DNA from: Chloroflexota bacterium
Lineage (GTDB): Bacteria > Chloroflexota > Anaerolineae > Anaerolineales > Anaerolineaceae
Reading direction: 5' to 3'
DNA: 41,819 nt
NCBI GenBank assembly: GCA_021779955.1
Contig: JAJXZS010000032.1
Span: forward strand, 1-41,819
Positions 17,201-25,261 of this stretch are shown here, piece after piece. Under the pieces are notes generated by a model. That model did no database searches and was not told the DNA's origin. It saw nothing but the letters and a program-made list of their open reading frames with translations. Made by a program: the position numbers and the translations under genes. How positions within the stretch are numbered: position 1 is the first letter of the stretch; each line of letters starts with the position of its first letter.

Positions 17201-17920
17201 ATGGAAATTTCAATTGCAGTCGCAAAGACAAACAAATACGCTTCATCCGAAAGCGGAGATACCTTGGAGTTTGTCGAAAGGCCAAATGGCGGCGTCTCAG
17301 TCGTCCTCGCAGACGGTCAGACCTCAGGCAAAGGCGCGAAGAGCATTTCGATGATGGTGGTCCGCAAGGTAATCGGCTTACTCGCCGAAGGGGTCCGCGA
17401 TGGTGCAGCCGCAAGGGCCGCATCGGATACCCTGTTTGCTGAACGCAGCGGTAAAGTCACCGCCACTTTGAATATTCTCTCTGTAGATTTGCAGACCGGC
17501 ACGCTCGTCATCACTCGCAATAATCCCACACCGGTTTTTATTGCCCGCGGCGATACGGTCGAGTGTATCAACACTGGCAGTCAGTCCATTGGAACCTCAA
17601 AGAATATTCGGCCCTCGATCACGGAGTTCCAGCTCGAGAGTGGGATTACGATCATCTGCTACACTGACGGAATTACTCACGCCGGCGAACGCACCGGGCA
17701 GGAGATTGACCTGTGCACGCTGCTGGAACAACTCCTGGAAGACCAGGAGCCCAGCGCCCAGATGATTGCCGACACCGTCCTCAACCAGGCAATCCGCCTC
17801 GATCAGGGACGCCCGAATGATGATATGAGCATCGTCGCATTGAGGGTATTGCCCCAAGAGTCCGACCAGATCCGCAGGATGACCCTGCGCTTACCGGTGC
17901 CGACCGCAATTCCATTTTGA
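17201..17920 (+). CDS. Stand-alone SpoIIE/PP2C-type phosphatase domain
   Basis: This 239-residue single-domain protein resembles RsbX-type phosphatases. Metal-binding motifs are ADGQTSGKGA (D38), CYTDGI and PNDDMSIV. It would dephosphorylate serine/threonine sites on a regulatory protein, probably a STAS-domain partner. There is no ribosome-binding site before the ATG, and a TAAAAT box ends six bases upstream, so the message may be leaderless. It follows a larger GAF/SpoIIE phosphatase and precedes a small P-loop protein by 39 bp. The C-terminal 20 residues are basic and proline-containing, of unknown role. Confidence 0.85.
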   Translation: MEISIAVAKTNKYASSESGDTLEFVERPNGGVSVVLADGQTSGKGAKSISMMVVRKVIGLLAEGVRDGAAARAASDTLFAERSGKVTATLNILSVDLQTGTLVITRNNPTPVFIARGDTVECINTGSQSIGTSKNIRPSITEFQLESGITIICYTDGITHAGERTGQEIDLCTLLEQLLEDQEPSAQMIADTVLNQAIRLDQGRPNDDMSIVALRVLPQESDQIRRMTLRLPVPTAIPF

Positions 17921-17959
17921 TCCGCCCATACCGCCAGAGTTCGTCGCTGGAGTTGCCGG

Positions 17960-18358
17960 ATGGAAAGCAATCCTGGAAATTCTCCTCTGATCGGGATCGT
18001 CGGCGTGTGCGCTTCTGGGAAAACTACACTCATACGCCGGCTCACTGAACTTGGCTTTCGCTGTCGCCATATTGCCCAGGAGCATTCGTACGTGCCGAGC
18101 ATGTGGTTTAAGATCACCCATCCAGATTATCTGGTTTACCTGCAGGTGGACTACCCCACCACCATCTCCCGCAAGCAGCTTGACTGGACTCAGGCAGAGT
18201 ACGACGAACAAATCTATCGTCTTCGTGACGCCTACGCGCATGCCAACTTGGTCATCGACACAAGTCGCCTCAGCCTTGACGCAACCGTCGATCGCATCAC
18301 AGTTCAGCTTCGGGCCGCCGGCATCGAACCCACCCCCCCCGCTCTTGAGAAGGTTTAG
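17960..18358 (+). CDS. Small P-loop NTPase/kinase-like protein
   Basis: This 132-residue protein has a Walker A motif GVCASGKT (15-22) right after a hydrophobic first strand, as in small nucleotide or metabolite kinases. A second hydrophobic strand (LVYLQVDYPT) and a third (ANLVIDTS) fit a compact alpha/beta P-loop fold, but I see no clear LID or substrate motif. GGAG (17949-17952) supports the start. It follows the stand-alone SpoIIE gene closely and probably shares its transcript. Assigning a substrate would be guesswork. Confidence 0.75.
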   Translation: MESNPGNSPLIGIVGVCASGKTTLIRRLTELGFRCRHIAQEHSYVPSMWFKITHPDYLVYLQVDYPTTISRKQLDWTQAEYDEQIYRLRDAYAHANLVIDTSRLSLDATVDRITVQLRAAGIEPTPPALEKV

Positions 18359-18362
18359 CATA

Positions 18363-18392
18363 TTCTCATTTCCATGGCTTTTAGGGTATAAT
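18363..18392 (+). promoter_or_regulatory. Probable promoter of secDF, with leader stem-loop
   Basis: A perfect TATAAT (18387-18392) is preceded by TTCTCA, 18 bases upstream. Just after the predicted start, CCGGC-GAAA-GCTGG (about 18404-18419) can form a five-pair stem, one G-U, capped by a GAAA tetraloop. Confidence 0.5.
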
Positions 18393-18449
18393 CTTTGGGT
18401 TCCCGCCGGCGAAAGCTGGATTTCAATGTGACGGAGGTTGTAAAAGCCA

Positions 18450-19880
18450 ATGGATCGTCGTTATGTCAACCTTATTCTGATCCTGGTCATCCTGGCAGCT
18501 TCAATTTGGGTCGATCTACCCCGTCCCGAAGGCGCCATCGGAATCAAGATCGGAAGCTTCGAACGCTCACTGAACCCCGTTTTGGGTCTTGACCTGCGCG
18601 GTGGTCTGCAAGTCCTTCTGGCTCCTCAGCCCGGCGTAACTGCTGATGCTCAAGCCCTCGCGGATACCAGTGCCATCCTCGAAAGCCGTGCCAACGGACT
18701 GGGTGTTGGTGAAGTCGTGTTCCAGGTTGCGGGCGACAAGTACATCCTCGGAGAATTCCCCGGCCTGACCAATACCGAAGATGTGATCGCTGCAGTCAAG
18801 CAGACCGGTTTACTCGAATTCGTCGATGCCGGGTCAGCTTACATCGATGCAGGCACACAGATCACCACTGATTACGGTTCATCTACAGGCGCGGCAGGTG
18901 CTTCGGCCGCAACCCCCTCTGCCACAGATACTCCTGTTGCAACGTCTACCCCTTCTGCCACACCAACCTCTGACGGCAGCACCGCAACTGCAGTAGCTCC
19001 TGAGACCGTTTATCACACCGTGATGACCGGAGCTGAGATCAAAACAGCATTGGCGGAAGCCGATACCGTAAAGGGCGGATACAAGATCGCCTTCGAACTC
19101 AATCCAACTGGCGCTGCTTCTTTCGCGGAATATACGGCTGCCAATAACAATAAATTCCTGGCAATCGTGCTGGATAAAGTCGTTGTTTCGTGCCCACAGA
19201 TAGCTGCGACAATTTCGGATGGCAAAGGCGAAATCAGCGGTAGCTTCACAAATGCCGCTGCCAACCAACTGGCTGTCACCCTGCGCTATGGCGGCCTTAA
19301 AGTCCCCGTGGAAGTCGTGGAGAGTAATGTAGTCGGTCCAACCCTCGGTTCTGATTCGCTGCAGAAGAGTCTGCTCGCGGGCATCATCGGCTTTGTAATC
19401 GTCTTCCTGTTCATGCTCATCTACTACCGGCTGCCTGGCTTTGTTGCGATTATCGCCATTTCGATTTATGCTGCAATCGTTTTCGCGCTTTTCAAGCTCA
19501 TTCCCGTCACACTCACCCTGCCCGGTATCGCAGGTTTCCTGCTTTCGACAGGTGGTGCGCTGGATGCCAATATCCTGATGTTCGAGCGTATGAAAGAAGA
19601 GTTGCACAACGGACGCACCCTTGGCCAGGCTGTCAGCCTGGGTTGGTCTCGCGCGTGGCCTTCCATCCGTGACTCAAACATCGCCACGATTATCACCAGT
19701 GGAATCCTCTTCTGGTTCGGCTCGACATATGGTGCGAGCATTGTTAAAGGTTTTGCCGTCACGCTTGCGTTGGGCGTTGCCATTTCGCTCTTTGCAGCTA
19801 TTTTCATTAGCCGTACTCTGCTCAGTCTCGTTGTCGATTTTGTCAAGCCCACCGACCATCAAAAGTGGTTTGGTGCTTAG
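18450..19880 (+). CDS. secD: Protein translocase subunit SecD
   Basis: SecD works with SecF and SecYEG in the membrane and uses the proton gradient to complete export. The 476-residue protein has an N-terminal membrane helix (about 6-21), the conserved GLDLRGG (46-52), an external domain and a C-terminal block of five helices. LSTGGALDANILMFERMKEEL lies in that block, close to the usual VDANVLIFERIREEL form but with AL for AV. Residues 143-185 are a Ser/Thr/Pro/Ala-rich stretch that looks disordered, inserted in the external part. GGAGG lies 12 bases before the ATG, slightly far. secF follows after nine bases. Confidence 0.96.
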   Translation: MDRRYVNLILILVILAASIWVDLPRPEGAIGIKIGSFERSLNPVLGLDLRGGLQVLLAPQPGVTADAQALADTSAILESRANGLGVGEVVFQVAGDKYILGEFPGLTNTEDVIAAVKQTGLLEFVDAGSAYIDAGTQITTDYGSSTGAAGASAATPSATDTPVATSTPSATPTSDGSTATAVAPETVYHTVMTGAEIKTALAEADTVKGGYKIAFELNPTGAASFAEYTAANNNKFLAIVLDKVVVSCPQIAATISDGKGEISGSFTNAAANQLAVTLRYGGLKVPVEVVESNVVGPTLGSDSLQKSLLAGIIGFVIVFLFMLIYYRLPGFVAIIAISIYAAIVFALFKLIPVTLTLPGIAGFLLSTGGALDANILMFERMKEELHNGRTLGQAVSLGWSRAWPSIRDSNIATIITSGILFWFGSTYGASIVKGFAVTLALGVAISLFAAIFISRTLLSLVVDFVKPTDHQKWFGA

Positions 19881-19889
19881 GAGGGCAGC

Positions 19890-20813
19890 ATGCTCAATAT
19901 TCTTGGTAAACGCTATTACTTCTTTGCCCTTTCCCTGCTGATCATCATTCCCGGATTGGTGATCCTCTTTGTCAAGGGACTGCCGCTATCCATTGACTTC
20001 AAGGGCGGCACGCTGCTCGAAGTGCAGTTCACGAGTGCTCCTGCGCCTTCAACCGAAGCTGTCAAATCGATTTACGATAGCAAGGGCATCGTTGATCTTC
20101 AGGTTCAACAATCGGGCACCGACATTCTCGTCCTGCGCTCCACTGCTTTAAGCAGCGAACTGCAGACCGAAATCCTGGCTGCATTGAAATCCACGACGGG
20201 CAGCGACGTGATTATCCGCAAGGCAGATACGGTTGGACCTTCCATTGGTCAGGGTGTGGCACAGCGGGCCGTCGAAGCGGTGATTTTTGCCGCGCTGGCC
20301 GTGGTCATCTACATCACATTCGCCTTCCGTGGCCTGCAGCACGCCTTCCGCTATGGCATTTGCGCAATCGCAGCTATGGCTCATGATGTGCTGATCGTGA
20401 TCGCCCTCACTGGCTATGGCACGCTCTTGTTCGGCTGGCAGATCGATTCCATGTATCTCACCGCGCTTCTGACCGTCATCGGCTTCTCGGTGCAGGATAA
20501 GATCGTGGTGTTCGACCGCATCCGTGAGAATAGCGGCATCTATCGCAAACTTGATTTCGAAAAACTGGCCAATCATTCCATCGTACAGACGCTCCAGCGA
20601 TCCATCAACACACAGTTGATGACCTCCGAATTCTTCCTGCTTGCGCTTGCCCTCTTTGGCGGCGTGACGCTGCGGGAATTCGTAGTCATTCTCTTGGTCG
20701 GATTGCTCAGTGGTACTTACTCGTCCATCTTCATCGCCGCTCCCCTGCTCGTGGTATGGGAAAAGAAGGAATGGCGCACCTGGTTCACAAGGAAGAACAC
20801 CGTAGAAGCTTAG
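19890..20813 (+). CDS. secF: Protein translocase subunit SecF
   Basis: The 307-residue SecF partner of SecD has a first membrane helix (about 10-29), the characteristic SIDFKGGT motif (34-41), an external P4-like domain and five C-terminal helices. VGPSIGQGVAQRAVEA and VIGFSVQDKIVVFDRIREN are typical of SecF. GGAGG lies just upstream of the ATG, nine bases after the secD stop, so the two are one operon. A strong terminator follows five bases after the stop codon. Confidence 0.96.
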   Translation: MLNILGKRYYFFALSLLIIIPGLVILFVKGLPLSIDFKGGTLLEVQFTSAPAPSTEAVKSIYDSKGIVDLQVQQSGTDILVLRSTALSSELQTEILAALKSTTGSDVIIRKADTVGPSIGQGVAQRAVEAVIFAALAVVIYITFAFRGLQHAFRYGICAIAAMAHDVLIVIALTGYGTLLFGWQIDSMYLTALLTVIGFSVQDKIVVFDRIRENSGIYRKLDFEKLANHSIVQTLQRSINTQLMTSEFFLLALALFGGVTLREFVVILLVGLLSGTYSSIFIAAPLLVVWEKKEWRTWFTRKNTVEA

Positions 20814-20818
20814 CCAAT

Positions 20819-20848
20819 AAGAGGTTCTGGCATTCCAGAACCTCTTTT
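20819..20848 (+). terminator. Intrinsic terminator after secF
   Basis: AAGAGGTTCTGG (20819-20830) pairs perfectly with CCAGAACCTCTT (20835-20846) around a four-base loop, followed by TT. Confidence 0.85.
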
Positions 20849-20895
20849 CATGTACTGTTCGAGTTCGATTGATTATCTTCAAATTGGAGAGACTT

Positions 20896-21918
20896 ATGCG
20901 CAAAGATGTCGTTTTGATCACTGGTGCAAATGGAGAGATCGGCCATGGTCTGATCGCCCATCTCGGAGAACGAAAGAATCTGAGCATCGTTGCGATGGAT
21001 GTGCAGCCGCTTGACAAGACGCTCGAACCTTATTGTGAAAGGTTCATCCAGGGCGACATTCTGGATACGATGCTTCTTGGCCGCCTGGTTGCTGAATTCG
21101 AGATCCGCACCATCTTCCACCTGGCGTCCATTCTCTCGACCAAAGCGGAATACAATCCCGAGACGGCGCACCGGGTAAACGTCGAAGGCACGCTCAATCT
21201 GCTCCGCCTGGCAGTCGAACAATCGCAATGGCAGGGACGTCCTGTTCAATTCATCTATCCCAGTTCGATTGCAGCTTACGGCTTGGCAGGCGCTGCCGAT
21301 AAAGATAAATGCGGCAAAGTCACTGAAGACGAATGCTGCAACCCGATCACCATGTACGGCTGCAACAAACTTTATTGTGAGCACCTCGGTCAATACTACA
21401 TGCTGCACTACAAACAGCTGGCTGCCGACCATTCGTCGGTGCACGTCGATTTCCGTTGCCTGCGCTTCCCTGGCCTGATCAGTTCGGTGACCATCCCCAC
21501 GGGCGGCACGAGCGATTATGGTCCTGAAATGCTGCATCACGCCGCGCAGGGCATCCCATATGCCTGCTTCGTCCGCCCTGACACGCGCCTGCCCTTCATG
21601 GTGATGCCTGACGCCATCAAGTCACTTCTCGATCTGGCGTCGGCTCCCCGGGAGAACCTGAAGCAGCATGTCTACAACGTCACCAGCTTCAGCCCAACCG
21701 CCATGGAGTTCTACAACCGCGTCAAAAAGGCGTTCCCTGATTCGATCATCACCTTCGAGCCGGACAATGCCCGTCAGAGCATCGTTGATACCTGGCCTGC
21801 CGATATCGATGACAGCGCCGCCACCCGCGATTGGGGTTGGAAACCCGATTACGACGAAGATCGCGCTTTTGATGAATATCTGGTACCTTCAATCAAAGCC
21901 AGATATCAATCCGCGTAG
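20896..21918 (+). CDS. L-threonine 3-dehydrogenase, short-chain (epimerase-like) type
   Basis: This 340-residue NAD-dependent extended SDR protein begins with the Rossmann motif TGANGEIGHGL and has the catalytic YxxxK as YGCNK. The stretch GTSDYGPEMLHHAAQG followed by RPDTRLPFMVMPDAI is characteristic of SDR-type L-threonine 3-dehydrogenases rather than UDP-glucose epimerases. The reaction would convert threonine to 2-amino-3-ketobutyrate for breakdown to glycine and acetyl-CoA. No 2-amino-3-ketobutyrate CoA ligase gene lies beside it, but the downstream ADP-forming acetyl-CoA synthetase could recover ATP from the acetyl-CoA. ATG 20896 has GGAGAG just upstream. Confidence 0.87.
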   Translation: MRKDVVLITGANGEIGHGLIAHLGERKNLSIVAMDVQPLDKTLEPYCERFIQGDILDTMLLGRLVAEFEIRTIFHLASILSTKAEYNPETAHRVNVEGTLNLLRLAVEQSQWQGRPVQFIYPSSIAAYGLAGAADKDKCGKVTEDECCNPITMYGCNKLYCEHLGQYYMLHYKQLAADHSSVHVDFRCLRFPGLISSVTIPTGGTSDYGPEMLHHAAQGIPYACFVRPDTRLPFMVMPDAIKSLLDLASAPRENLKQHVYNVTSFSPTAMEFYNRVKKAFPDSIITFEPDNARQSIVDTWPADIDDSAATRDWGWKPDYDEDRAFDEYLVPSIKARYQSA

Positions 21919-21961
21919 ACAAAGCGGAGAAAATTCTGTACGGGCCTGGCGAAAATTCTAC

Positions 21962-21982
21962 TTCGAGAGCGTATCTCTCGAA
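21962..21982 (+). terminator. Hairpin after the threonine dehydrogenase gene
   Basis: TTCGAGAG (21962-21969) and CTCTCGAA (21975-21982) form an eight-pair stem with a five-base loop. There is no T-run, so it may be an RNA-stabilising or weak termination structure. GAAAATTCT also occurs twice just upstream (21929-21937 and 21951-21959), 22 bp apart. Confidence 0.4.
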
Positions 21983-22044
21983 TGAGGATAAATGATTAGC
22001 CAAATGAGTACTTTCGTATGACTTTTTTTGCGTAAAATGAAATT

Positions 22045-22085
22045 ACTATACTGAATGGAATACGTGATATTCCAGTCTGTATAGT
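22045..22085. promoter_or_regulatory. 41-bp interrupted palindrome, operator candidate for the acetyl-CoA synthetase gene
   Basis: Outer arms ACTATAC (22045-22051) and GTATAGT (22079-22085) and inner arms TGGAATA (22056-22062) and TATTCCA (22068-22074) are both perfectly complementary, with equal four-base interruptions. The element covers the -35 zone of the TATACT box at 22093-22098, so it could bind a dimeric regulator. Confidence 0.5.
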
Positions 22086-22092
22086 TGCGCGT

Positions 22093-22098
22093 TATACT
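22093..22098 (+). promoter_or_regulatory. -10 box for the ADP-forming acetyl-CoA synthetase gene
   Basis: TATACT lies 69 bases before the GTG start. There is no recognisable -35 at the right distance, where the palindrome lies instead, which fits an activator-dependent or regulated promoter. Confidence 0.45.
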
Positions 22099-22167
22099 GG
22101 CCCGTTTGAAATCAATACTTTTATTAGCTTTTGATCCAAATAGCAAAGATTGCGAGGAGGAGTAAGC

Positions 22168-24276
22168 GTGGATAACAATCATTTGAACGGTCTTTTGAGG
22201 CCAAAAAGCGTAGCGGTTGTGGGTGCTTCTGCCACTCCCGGAAAGATCGGTTACACGGTCATCGATAACCTGCTCAAGGGAAAATACGAAGGCAAGATTT
22301 ACCCCATCAACCCAACAGCGACGGATATCCTGGGTTTGAAAGTCTATCCCGATATTGGTGCTGTTCCCGGAACGGTCGATGCTGCGATTATCACCGTACC
22401 TGCGAAGTTAGTCCTCGAAGTTGCTGAAGAATGCGGCAAAAAGGGTGTCAAGGGTCTCATCGTCATCACCTCGGGCTTCAGCGAAGTGGGCCGCAAAGAC
22501 CTCGAAGATGATTTGGTCAAGACCGCGAATAAATACGGCACGCGTGTCCTTGGCCCGAACATCGTGGGCACCCTTTCCAACTCTGATCATTTCAACGGAT
22601 CGTTCGCACCCGGACTGCCCCTCGAAGGCAAGGCTTCCCTGATTTCGCAAAGCGGCGCCTTATTGATTGCACTCGATGCTGCCACCTACACGCGTAAGGT
22701 CGGCTTCGATAAGCTGGTCTCCATCGGCAACATGTCCGATGTCGATTTCGCAGATATCATCGAATTCCTCGAAGAAGACGATGGCACATACTGTATCTCT
22801 CTTTACATCGAAGGCTTGAAAGATGGTCGCCGCTTCATCGAATCTGCCCGCAAGGCCAAAAAACCCGTAATTGCCCTCAAGGCAGGCGTTTCCGCTCACG
22901 GCGCTGCTGCAGCAGCATCCCATACCGGTTCACTTGCCGGCGCAGCAAAGGTTTATGGTTCGGCATTCAAGCAGGCAGGCGTCATTCAGGCTGCCGATCT
23001 AAACGACCTGTTCAATCGCACCCTGGCGCTCTCTCTGCAACCGGGAATGCAAGGCGACAACCTCCTCATCCTCACCAATGGCGGCGGTGTTGGCGTGCTT
23101 GCGACAGATGCAGCCGAAAAGTACGGCTTACCCCTCAAATTCGCACCTGCAGAACTGCAGACTGAAATGAAGAAACACATGCCCGAATTCGGCTCTTCCA
23201 AGAACCCTGTCGATCTGACAGGTATGGCCGGAACCGAGTGGTACTACGATTCGGTGCACTATGCCCTCACAGATAAGTGGGTCGACGGTCTGGTCGTCCT
23301 CTATTGCGAGACTGCCATGACCAACCCAATGGAGATCGCTGGCGCGATCAAACGGGCTGATGTCGAGGTTGGCAACGGAAAACCACTCTGCGTTTCCTTT
23401 GTCGGCGGCGAGAAGTCTGACGCGGCGATTGCCTGGCTGGTCGAAAACGGTATTCCGGCATTCAATGCGCCCGACCTGGCAGTCAACGCCATCGCAGCCC
23501 TGCGCGAATATGCCAAGATCCACCAGGACGGCGGAACACCCAGGTTTATCCCCAATGAAAAGGCCCGCAAAGCCTCGCTCGAGGTCATCGCGAAGGCGCG
23601 CGCCGAAGGCCGCAATGCACTGACAGAGATCGAAGCCAAACAGGTCTTCAATGCCTATGGCTTGCCCGTGACGGTCACTTCTCTGGCCAAATCGGAAGAC
23701 GAAGCCGTGAAACTGGCGAAAGAGATCGGCTATCCCGTGGTTATGAAGATCGTCTCACCCGAGATCCTGCACAAATCCGATGCGGGTGGCGTGAAAGTCA
23801 ACGTCAAGGACGAAGCAGCGGTTCGCGATGCTTTCCAGACGATCATGAAGAACGCCAAAGCTTACAACGCCGATGCAAACATTCACGGTATCGCAGTCCA
23901 GGAAATGGCGCCCTGGGGTACCGAAGTGATCCTCGGCTCAACATCTGACCCGACCTTTGGACCCACAATTATGTTCGGTCTGGGCGGCATCTTCGTCGAA
24001 GTCCTCAAAGATGTCACCTTCCGTGTGACTCCAGTCTCCGAAGAGCATGCCGCAGAAATGCTCGATGAGATTCGCGGCGCGCCCATTATCCGCGGCGCAC
24101 GCGGCGAAGCGCCTCGCGACCGCAAAGCCCTGACCAGGACCATCGTGGCATACGCCAACATGATTCTGGACCTCAGGGACGAGGTCGCCGAATCTGACGC
24201 CAACCCTGTCCTCGTTTACGAAGAGGGCAAGGGCTTGAAGGTGGTTGACGCCCGCATCATCCTCACCAAGAAATAG
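22168..24276 (+). CDS. ADP-forming acetate-CoA ligase, fused alpha-beta subunits
   Basis: This 702-residue enzyme converts acyl-CoA, ADP and phosphate to the acid, CoA and ATP, so it yields ATP in fermentation of sugars or amino acids. The N-terminal half has a CoA-binding Rossmann domain (about 10-140, VAVVGASATPGKIG) and the succinyl-CoA-ligase-like domains with the phosphohistidine candidate H252 (ASHTGSLAG). The C-terminal part is an ATP-grasp domain with EILHKSDAGGV and MFGLGGIFVEVLKD. In archaea the two halves are often separate; here they are fused. The GTG at 22168 is chosen because GAGGAGG lies seven bases upstream. The gene stands alone between a regulated-looking promoter and a terminator. 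Confidence 0.93.
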   Translation: MDNNHLNGLLRPKSVAVVGASATPGKIGYTVIDNLLKGKYEGKIYPINPTATDILGLKVYPDIGAVPGTVDAAIITVPAKLVLEVAEECGKKGVKGLIVITSGFSEVGRKDLEDDLVKTANKYGTRVLGPNIVGTLSNSDHFNGSFAPGLPLEGKASLISQSGALLIALDAATYTRKVGFDKLVSIGNMSDVDFADIIEFLEEDDGTYCISLYIEGLKDGRRFIESARKAKKPVIALKAGVSAHGAAAAASHTGSLAGAAKVYGSAFKQAGVIQAADLNDLFNRTLALSLQPGMQGDNLLILTNGGGVGVLATDAAEKYGLPLKFAPAELQTEMKKHMPEFGSSKNPVDLTGMAGTEWYYDSVHYALTDKWVDGLVVLYCETAMTNPMEIAGAIKRADVEVGNGKPLCVSFVGGEKSDAAIAWLVENGIPAFNAPDLAVNAIAALREYAKIHQDGGTPRFIPNEKARKASLEVIAKARAEGRNALTEIEAKQVFNAYGLPVTVTSLAKSEDEAVKLAKEIGYPVVMKIVSPEILHKSDAGGVKVNVKDEAAVRDAFQTIMKNAKAYNADANIHGIAVQEMAPWGTEVILGSTSDPTFGPTIMFGLGGIFVEVLKDVTFRVTPVSEEHAAEMLDEIRGAPIIRGARGEAPRDRKALTRTIVAYANMILDLRDEVAESDANPVLVYEEGKGLKVVDARIILTKK

Positions 24277-24292
24277 CACGGCTCGATAAACC

Positions 24293-24324
24293 AAAAGACC
24301 GCTTCGATGAAGCGGTCTTTTTTT
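24293..24324. terminator. Bidirectional intrinsic terminator
   Basis: AAAAGACCGCTTC (24293-24305) pairs perfectly with GAAGCGGTCTTTT (24309-24321) around a three-base loop, with a T-run in the plus direction and A/T-rich flank for the convergent gene. Confidence 0.9.
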
Positions 24325-24331
24325 CTTAAGG

Positions 24332-24748
24332 TCAGGCAGCCTTCTTGAATTCCTTCCAGGCTCCCACCCAGGGTGTGCCCAGGTGGTTGCGCTCGGGTAC
24401 TGTTACCTTGCCAAATTTCTGGGCCGTCTTGGCTGCCGTTGCGGCTACCTTCGCCCAGTCTTCGGCAACCAGGGCATCATGCATCTGCCTGGAATAACTG
24501 TTTGCCCACTCCCACTCCAGGCGGAACTTATCCGCCTTGACCCAATAACCGCGTTTCTCCCAGGCTCCCACCGAGGTGTCGATGGTCTGGCTGATCTCGC
24601 CAAGCGACATGGCGATATAAGCTGTCAAATCGAAAGTGAGGTCGTTCGCTTCGGTCTGTTTCATCAACTCGCGCAGCGCAAGCACCACGCCGCGCGTCAA
24701 TAGCTTACGCTCCTTACCCGCGCTATCTGGATTGTAGACTCTGCTCAA
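24332..24748 (-). CDS. Conserved-looking hypothetical protein, tryptophan-rich, 138 residues
   Basis: I do not recognise this family. The protein is soluble, mostly helical in appearance, with no signal peptide or membrane segment. It has seven tryptophans, including WEKRGYW and EWEWANSY in the middle and PWVGAW near the end, so it may be a helical bundle with an aromatic core. The TTG at 24748 is chosen because AGGAG lies six bases before it and no ATG fits. A TATAAT box on the minus strand (24795-24800) could serve as its promoter. It is a single gene, convergent with the acetyl-CoA synthetase gene across a shared terminator. Confidence 0.75.
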   Translation of the reverse strand: MSRVYNPDSAGKERKLLTRGVVLALRELMKQTEANDLTFDLTAYIAMSLGEISQTIDTSVGAWEKRGYWVKADKFRLEWEWANSYSRQMHDALVAEDWAKVAATAAKTAQKFGKVTVPERNHLGTPWVGAWKEFKKAA

Positions 24749-25143
24749 TGTTTACTCCTGTACGGTTGTTCCGGCTTGTTCCGCCGACACGTGCATTATA
24801 TTCGATTTCCACCCTGTCGAGGAGAATCAAGAGCTTGGTGAAACCCTCCTGAACCTCGTACCCATATCGCAAGCATCTCCGAACGATAAGACAACATTAT
24901 GCAAATGCTTACAGATTTCTTATAGAGGTCGAGTATGATTTCGCTAAGGTTGCAACTGAAAGACCGGTATCGACCCGGAAGAGGATGATCAAAGATGCCC
25001 ATGGGAAGATCAATGCTGATATCCTGGCTGAATGACTTTCCGAAGTTCATACAAAAATAGGTTAAAATAGGATGTTGGGCAATCTGAGGGCAATCTCCGG
25101 ATGCAGAATGATGCAGATCATTCCGGAGTGCTGCTCCTTGACC
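24749..25143. other. 395-bp intergenic region upstream of tRNA-Leu
   Basis: I find no convincing gene. It holds a TATAAT box for the minus-strand gene (24795-24800), a TAAAAT box (25063-25068) that could be the tRNA/tig promoter -10 without a good -35, and a strong hairpin (25095-25128). A 60-codon stop-to-stop frame (24853-25032, plus) has reasonable composition but no usable start. Confidence 0.5.
25095..25128 (+). repeat. Hairpin with internal direct repeat, 15 bp upstream of tRNA-Leu
   Basis: Outer arms CTCCGGA (25095-25101) and TCCGGAG (25122-25128) and an inner stem ATGAT (25108-25112)/ATCAT (25117-25121) with loop GCAG form a long hairpin with a six-base bulge. ATGCAGA is directly repeated at 25101-25107 and 25111-25117. 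There is no T-run, so it is not a typical terminator. Confidence 0.55.
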
Positions 25144-25225
25144 GGGGAAATGCTGGAATTGGCAGACAGGCATGACTTAGGATCATGTGCCGCAAGGCGT
25201 GAGGGTTCAAGTCCCTCTTTCCCCA
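25144..25225 (+). tRNA. tRNA-Leu, anticodon UAG
   Basis: Acceptor strands GGGGAAA (25144-25150) and TTTCCCC (25218-25224) pair fully, followed by discriminator A and no encoded CCA. The D arm contains the AATTGGCAGAC pattern of leucine tRNAs. The anticodon stem CATGA/TCATG encloses CTTAGGA, anticodon TAG at 25178-25180. A long variable arm (TGCCGCAAGGCGT) and T arm GAGGGTTCAAGTCCCTC complete a class II tRNA that reads CUN leucine codons. The tig start is only 36 bp away, so both may be on one primary transcript. Confidence 0.95.
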
Positions 25226-25261
25226 TAGCAAAATAAACCATGCTGTTAAAGGGTGAAGAAC

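Noticed and set aside
18393-18449. Leader stem with GAAA loop before secD, considered as a riboswitch.
   Set aside because: The leader is only about 50 bases with one small stem and no recognisable riboswitch core.
20885-20900. GG-N10-GC match near the threonine dehydrogenase start.
   Set aside because: It lacks the TGGC and TTGC context and overlaps the ribosome-binding site and start codon, so it is not a sigma-54 promoter.
24853-25035. 60-codon open stretch on the plus strand in the gap before tRNA-Leu, with gene-like composition near its end.
   Set aside because: It has no ATG, GTG or TTG near its beginning, no ribosome-binding site, and a stretch this long is expected by chance. It might be a gene remnant but cannot be supported.
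25086-25100. Weak GG-N10-GC match upstream of tRNA-Leu.
   Set aside because: The -12 half reads GGGC instead of TTGC and the -24 half lacks the leading T.
24796-25173. Minus-strand open frame of about 125 codons overlapping the tRNA-Leu gene.
   Set aside because: It runs across the tRNA and the upstream hairpin, has unusual composition and no ribosome-binding site.
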